The position numbers were made by a program, and so were the translations under genes. From positions 1 to 64,000 of the forward strand of contig NZ_JNKW01000011.1 in NCBI RefSeq assembly GCF_000702205.1: a DNA stretch of 64,000 nucleotides, written 5' to 3'. Shown piece after piece: positions 60,809 to 64,000 of this stretch. Below the pieces are notes generated by a model, which was not told where the DNA came from, searched no databases, and was given only the letters and a program-made list of their open reading frames with translations. The stretch's first letter is position 1; each line of letters opens with the position of its first letter. The stretch is from Lachnospira multipara LB2003. Lineage in GTDB: Bacteria > Bacillota > Clostridia > Lachnospirales > Lachnospiraceae.

Positions 60809-61963
60809 ATGGAACAAATAAATGCTAAAATAGATGAAACTATAATTGCTTACCTGATTTTTCTGATAATTGGATATCATATCCTCTTAAACTCAAAAAA
60901 ATCAGTGCTAAGAAATAGGGTGTTAGAATATATTGGAATTGTACATCTATATCTAATATCCTACTTAATTACAATGTTTCGTGTGGTTTTTGATAATGTG
61001 AATATAATACCTGTCATTTATTTTACAGAGATACTTAAGTTTATCTCTGTTGTTGGCATGTCCGGATTTACATTTGTTGTATTTCAGCACTTGCTTAGAA
61101 CAAGGCTTTTTAATACCACAGTAACCGAAGCTATTGCCATGATTCCACTATGTATAACTATACTTCTCTACATAAGCACACCAATAACTAAGCTGACCTT
61201 TAGCGTAAATCCAGATAAATCAATAATTCCCGGTCCACTATATCTATTTCCGTATATATTGTCACTAATATATAACATTTTATGTTCTGTAATTATTATA
61301 AAAGCAATTTATAAAAGCTACAATCCCCAAGAGAGAAGATTTGCAGCAAATCTTTCCATTTTAATAGTTACACCTTTAATAAGCAGATATGTGTCTACTA
61401 GATTCGGTGTTCCAATTCAAGAAATCACACTAGCTATAACCTTCTTAGTTTTTTATTTGGATTTCATAAAAAGGGATGTATCTACTGATAGATTAACAGG
61501 ATTAAACAATCGTAGATTTCTTATTTACGAAGTAAATTCTCTTATGAAAAGAATAGACAGAAAAAAGCTTGTTTTGCTCATGATTGACGCAAATAAGTTT
61601 AAAAGCATCAATGATAATTATGGACATTTAGAAGGGGATGCTGCCCTTAAAAGAATTGGTACAGCAATAGAGCAGTGCACTTATTTTTTAAAGCATTGTA
61701 CTATTTCTAGATATGGCGGTGACGAATTTATTATTTGTTTCCTAGAAAGGCAAAGTAAGGATGGACGACTTATTGCCTTAAACATTGAAAAAACACTAGA
61801 AAAAATAAACAAAAACGACAATGCCAAAAGTAATGTTAATGTCTCTATTGGAATTGCAAAATATGATCCTTCATTTACTAATGCAGAAGACTTTATAAAA
61901 GCAGCAGATGATGCCCTTTATAATGTCAAAAAGGAGAAGTCACTATGGAATACTTTGAATTAG
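60809..61963 (+). CDS. Membrane diguanylate cyclase 1 of a tandem pair
   Basis: The ATG at 60809 (MEQINAKIDET) follows GAGG; an earlier TTG frame start is unlikely. The 384-residue protein has seven or eight membrane helices in its first 215 residues, with a 7TM-type sensor layout. The GGDEF domain (RLTGLNNRRFL, DANKFKSINDNYGH, SRYGGDEF) follows. The intact GGDEF suggests c-di-GMP synthesis. It overlaps the next gene by 19 bp and diverges from the response regulator gene, with 147 bp between. The TATATATTATAC stretch just upstream gives likely promoter boxes. Confidence 0.88.
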   Translation: MEQINAKIDETIIAYLIFLIIGYHILLNSKKSVLRNRVLEYIGIVHLYLISYLITMFRVVFDNVNIIPVIYFTEILKFISVVGMSGFTFVVFQHLLRTRLFNTTVTEAIAMIPLCITILLYISTPITKLTFSVNPDKSIIPGPLYLFPYILSLIYNILCSVIIIKAIYKSYNPQERRFAANLSILIVTPLISRYVSTRFGVPIQEITLAITFLVFYLDFIKRDVSTDRLTGLNNRRFLIYEVNSLMKRIDRKKLVLLMIDANKFKSINDNYGHLEGDAALKRIGTAIEQCTYFLKHCTISRYGGDEFIICFLERQSKDGRLIALNIEKTLEKINKNDNAKSNVNVSIGIAKYDPSFTNAEDFIKAADDALYNVKKEKSLWNTLN

Positions 61964-63066
61964 CTAGTATAGAACATTCCTGCATAGCTATTGTTTTATT
62001 CATAATTGTCTTAATTGACACTTATAGAACTTTTAATCGTTCTATCTTTAGTGTACGATTATGCACATTTTTTATATTAAACATTATATATACCTCCCTT
62101 GAACTTTTAATTACATACTTAGATGAAGTTCATATAGCTAATATTTATCTTCTTTATTTCATTTGTGCAGCCTTACTTGTAACCAAGCTTGCAATTAAGA
62201 CTTATCTTTTCCTATGCACTGAATACGTTATAAAAAGTAGAATCACACGATCCTTTAAGTTGGAATTTTTCTGTTTAATTCCTTCAATATTAACGAGTTT
62301 ACTTGTTATAACATCACCCTTTACAAAATGGATTTTTAAATTTCACGAGGATACTTTTTCTAGAGGACAATTTTTCTTTATTTACCAGACCGTATCCCTT
62401 GTATACGTTGCTGCATGCATAGTTCATGCCTTTATACGTACATTAAGAACAAAGAACATTAATGATAATAAAATGTATATTTCCATTATTGTTTTTTTGA
62501 CAATTCCATACATAATTTCTATCTTTGATGAAAGAGTTTGGACCATTACTGTGGCCCTTGCCGTCCTTTCTTTCTACTTAATTATTCAACACGACAATTT
62601 ATCTAAGGATGCGCTTACTAAACTAAATAGCAGGCAATACCTAAAATACGATATTCTAAAAATGATTTCTGTAAACTGGAAGAGTCGGCTTTGTTTACTT
62701 ATGATTGACGGTGATTACTTTAAAAAAATCAATGATAATTATGGACATCTTGAAGGAGATAAAAGTCTTATAAGAATTGGGGAAGCTATAAGCTATGCCA
62801 CAAGAAACCTTTATAATGTTACCTCTGCAAGATATGGCGGTGATGAATTTGTTGTTTGTTTCTATGAGAATGGCGAAAATACCGCAAGTCACATTGCTAA
62901 TCAAATAAAAGAAAAAGTAGTAGAACTAAATCTTAAGGATGACTCGCCTTATGATTTAACTGTTAGTATTGGAATTGCTTATTATGACAGCTCTATAAAG
63001 AGCGTTGATGATTTTATCAATGCCGCAGATATGAATCTTTATGAGCATAAAAAAGGAAGAACATAA
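61945..63066 (+). CDS. Membrane diguanylate cyclase 2 of a tandem pair
   Basis: The 373-residue protein has the same layout as its neighbour: seven hydrophobic helices in about 220 residues, then a GGDEF domain (ALTKLNSRQYL, DGDYFKKINDNYGH, ARYGGDEF). The shared NDNYGHLEGD segment and RYGGDEF loop show that the two arose by duplication. The start lies inside the 3' end of the first gene behind AAGGAG, so they are translated together and could form heterodimers. The signal sensed is unknown. Confidence 0.88.
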   Translation: MEYFELASIEHSCIAIVLFIIVLIDTYRTFNRSIFSVRLCTFFILNIIYTSLELLITYLDEVHIANIYLLYFICAALLVTKLAIKTYLFLCTEYVIKSRITRSFKLEFFCLIPSILTSLLVITSPFTKWIFKFHEDTFSRGQFFFIYQTVSLVYVAACIVHAFIRTLRTKNINDNKMYISIIVFLTIPYIISIFDERVWTITVALAVLSFYLIIQHDNLSKDALTKLNSRQYLKYDILKMISVNWKSRLCLLMIDGDYFKKINDNYGHLEGDKSLIRIGEAISYATRNLYNVTSARYGGDEFVVCFYENGENTASHIANQIKEKVVELNLKDDSPYDLTVSIGIAYYDSSIKSVDDFINAADMNLYEHKKGRT

Positions 63067-63130
63067 ATAATGGAGGGTATAAATAAAGGCAAGCATAAAT
63101 AAGAGAAAGTATAAATAATACAAAAATAAA

Positions 63131-63177
63131 TTGACCTAGGATTTATTATTAATTTAATAAGTCCTAGGTCAAAAATT
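63131..63177 (+). terminator. Terminator of the GGDEF pair
   Basis: TTGACCTAGGA (63131-63141) pairs with TCCTAGGTCAA (63162-63172), and AAATTTG follows. Suitable for the converging fucO transcript as well. The stretch 63178-63310 shows nothing further. Confidence 0.7.
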
Positions 63178-63310
63178 TGCGAGCATAACTCTTAACTTGT
63201 TATTTTTTTAATTGTGGTGTTCCTCACTAGTTTATGCCGCCATCTATGGTGAGGTTAAAACTATTTTTTCAAATAGTAAATAACAAATTAATCTAAATAG
63301 ATTATTCACT

Positions 63311-64000
63311 CTACAAAAGTGCTCTGTAAAGTGATTCTATTTCTTCAACACTTGGCTGCTTTGGGTTTCCTGGGAAACAAGCATCTGCATGAGCAGATTC
63401 TGCAAGGAAATGTACGTCGCTGTCCTTTACAATATCCTTTAAATCCTTTGGAATTCCCACATCTGCCGATAATTTTGCAACTGCATCAACAGCAGCTTTT
63501 CTATATTCATCTGGCGACATATTCTCTGTACCACTCACACCCATAGCCTTAGCAATATCTCTGAATTTTTCTCCTGTTGCATCTGCATTATATGCCATAA
63601 TTGATGGAAGTAATATTGCATTAGCAACTCCATGTGGTGTGTCATATAATGCACCTAATGGATGTGCCATTGAATGAACAAGACCAAGGCCTACATTAGA
63701 GAAACCCATGCCTGCCACATACTGTCCAAGAGCCATTCCTTCACGGCCTTCTGGCTTATTATCAACTGCATCTCTTAAGTGCTTAGAAATAAGCTCGATT
63801 GCCTTTAAATGGAACATATCAGATAATTCCCAAGCTCCATTTGTAATATAACCTTCAATTGCATGTGTAAGTGCATCCATACCTGTTGCAGCTGTTAAGC
63901 CCTTTGGCATTGATGACATCATATCTGAATCTACAATTGCTACAATTGGAATATCCTTTGGATCTACACATACCATCTTACGATTCTTCTCAGCATCAGT
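63311..64000 (-). CDS. fucO: Lactaldehyde reductase (iron-containing alcohol dehydrogenase), C-terminal part
   Basis: The frame is open to the right edge, so the first 150 or so residues are missing. The visible 230 residues include KNRKMVCVDPKDIP, the iron-binding D and H positions in GMDALTHAIEGY, HSMAHPLGALYDTPHGVANA and the C-terminal EIESLYRALL. They match FucO over the whole length. FucO reduces L-lactaldehyde to 1,2-propanediol with NADH during fucose or rhamnose fermentation. No fuc or rha genes are seen in the window, as the gene is cut at the edge. It ends converging with the GGDEF pair. Confidence 0.92.
   Translation of the reverse strand, partial: TDAEKNRKMVCVDPKDIPIVAIVDSDMMSSMPKGLTAATGMDALTHAIEGYITNGAWELSDMFHLKAIELISKHLRDAVDNKPEGREGMALGQYVAGMGFSNVGLGLVHSMAHPLGALYDTPHGVANAILLPSIMAYNADATGEKFRDIAKAMGVSGTENMSPDEYRKAAVDAVAKLSADVGIPKDLKDIVKDSDVHFLAESAHADACFPGNPKQPSVEEIESLYRALL

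Overview
This window looks like part of a secondary replicon (plasmid or chromid) of an AT-rich Firmicute, most likely a Lachnospiraceae member of the Butyrivibrio/Pseudobutyrivibrio type. The basis is low GC, strong GGAGG ribosome sites, an Ech-type hydrogenase, GH5 glycosidases, many GGDEF proteins and a T-box in front of thrS. The taxon is inferred from gene content, not from a marker gene. There is no dnaA, rRNA or tRNA here, but there is a plasmid-style replication and partition block.

Left end to about 11.5 kb. The 5' part of a group II intron (with the first codons of its reverse transcriptase) lies directly behind a terminator hairpin. A small helical protein and an acyl-ACP thioesterase follow. 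A 1.1-kb centromere-like region then holds one near-consensus chromosomal parS, twelve copies of a GAACTGAGTTC palindrome (the core at a 35-36 bp pitch) and a 21-bp triplet repeat, all upstream of parA-parB. Beyond these are paired DnaA boxes, a Cys-rich winged-helix protein with 23-bp iterons upstream of it, a Rep_3-like protein with three DnaA boxes upstream of it, and a tyrosine recombinase with degenerate catalytic residues.

11-22 kb. Hydrogenase island: hypA (reverse), then echABCDEF and hypF-hypC-hypD-hypE. hypB is not in the window. 22-31 kb. A chemoreceptor paired with a sugar-binding lipoprotein, a T-box-controlled threonyl-tRNA synthetase without the TGS domain, a GGDEF protein, a MATE transporter and a DegV protein.

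31-51 kb. A membrane-anchored GH5 enzyme is followed by a hairpin-rich leader and a long exopolysaccharide operon: initiating phosphotransferase, PssD/PssE-like pair, fused chain-length/tyrosine kinase, glycosyltransferases, polymerase, VanZ, CotH-like protein and flippase. Its distal part runs without a clear break into lasso-peptide genes: nucleotidyltransferase, HPr-kinase-like protein and Asn-synthetase-like cyclase.

51-54 kb. Three small precursor genes share one leader (W4, P7, T17, A18). They are followed by an ABC exporter, a reverse-strand leader peptidase (B2) and a PqqD-like leader-binding protein (B1). Together with the genes upstream they make a complete paeninodin-type lasso peptide locus. 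Two precursors are near twins and the third has a long, aromatic, Cys-containing core; this is the most interesting system in the window.

54-64 kb. A reverse-strand unit encodes a response regulator, a 1193-residue secreted GH5 protein homologous to the first one, a capsular-type glycosyltransferase and a soluble histidine kinase. Then come two overlapping membrane GGDEF genes, and a lactaldehyde reductase (fucO) cut by the right edge.
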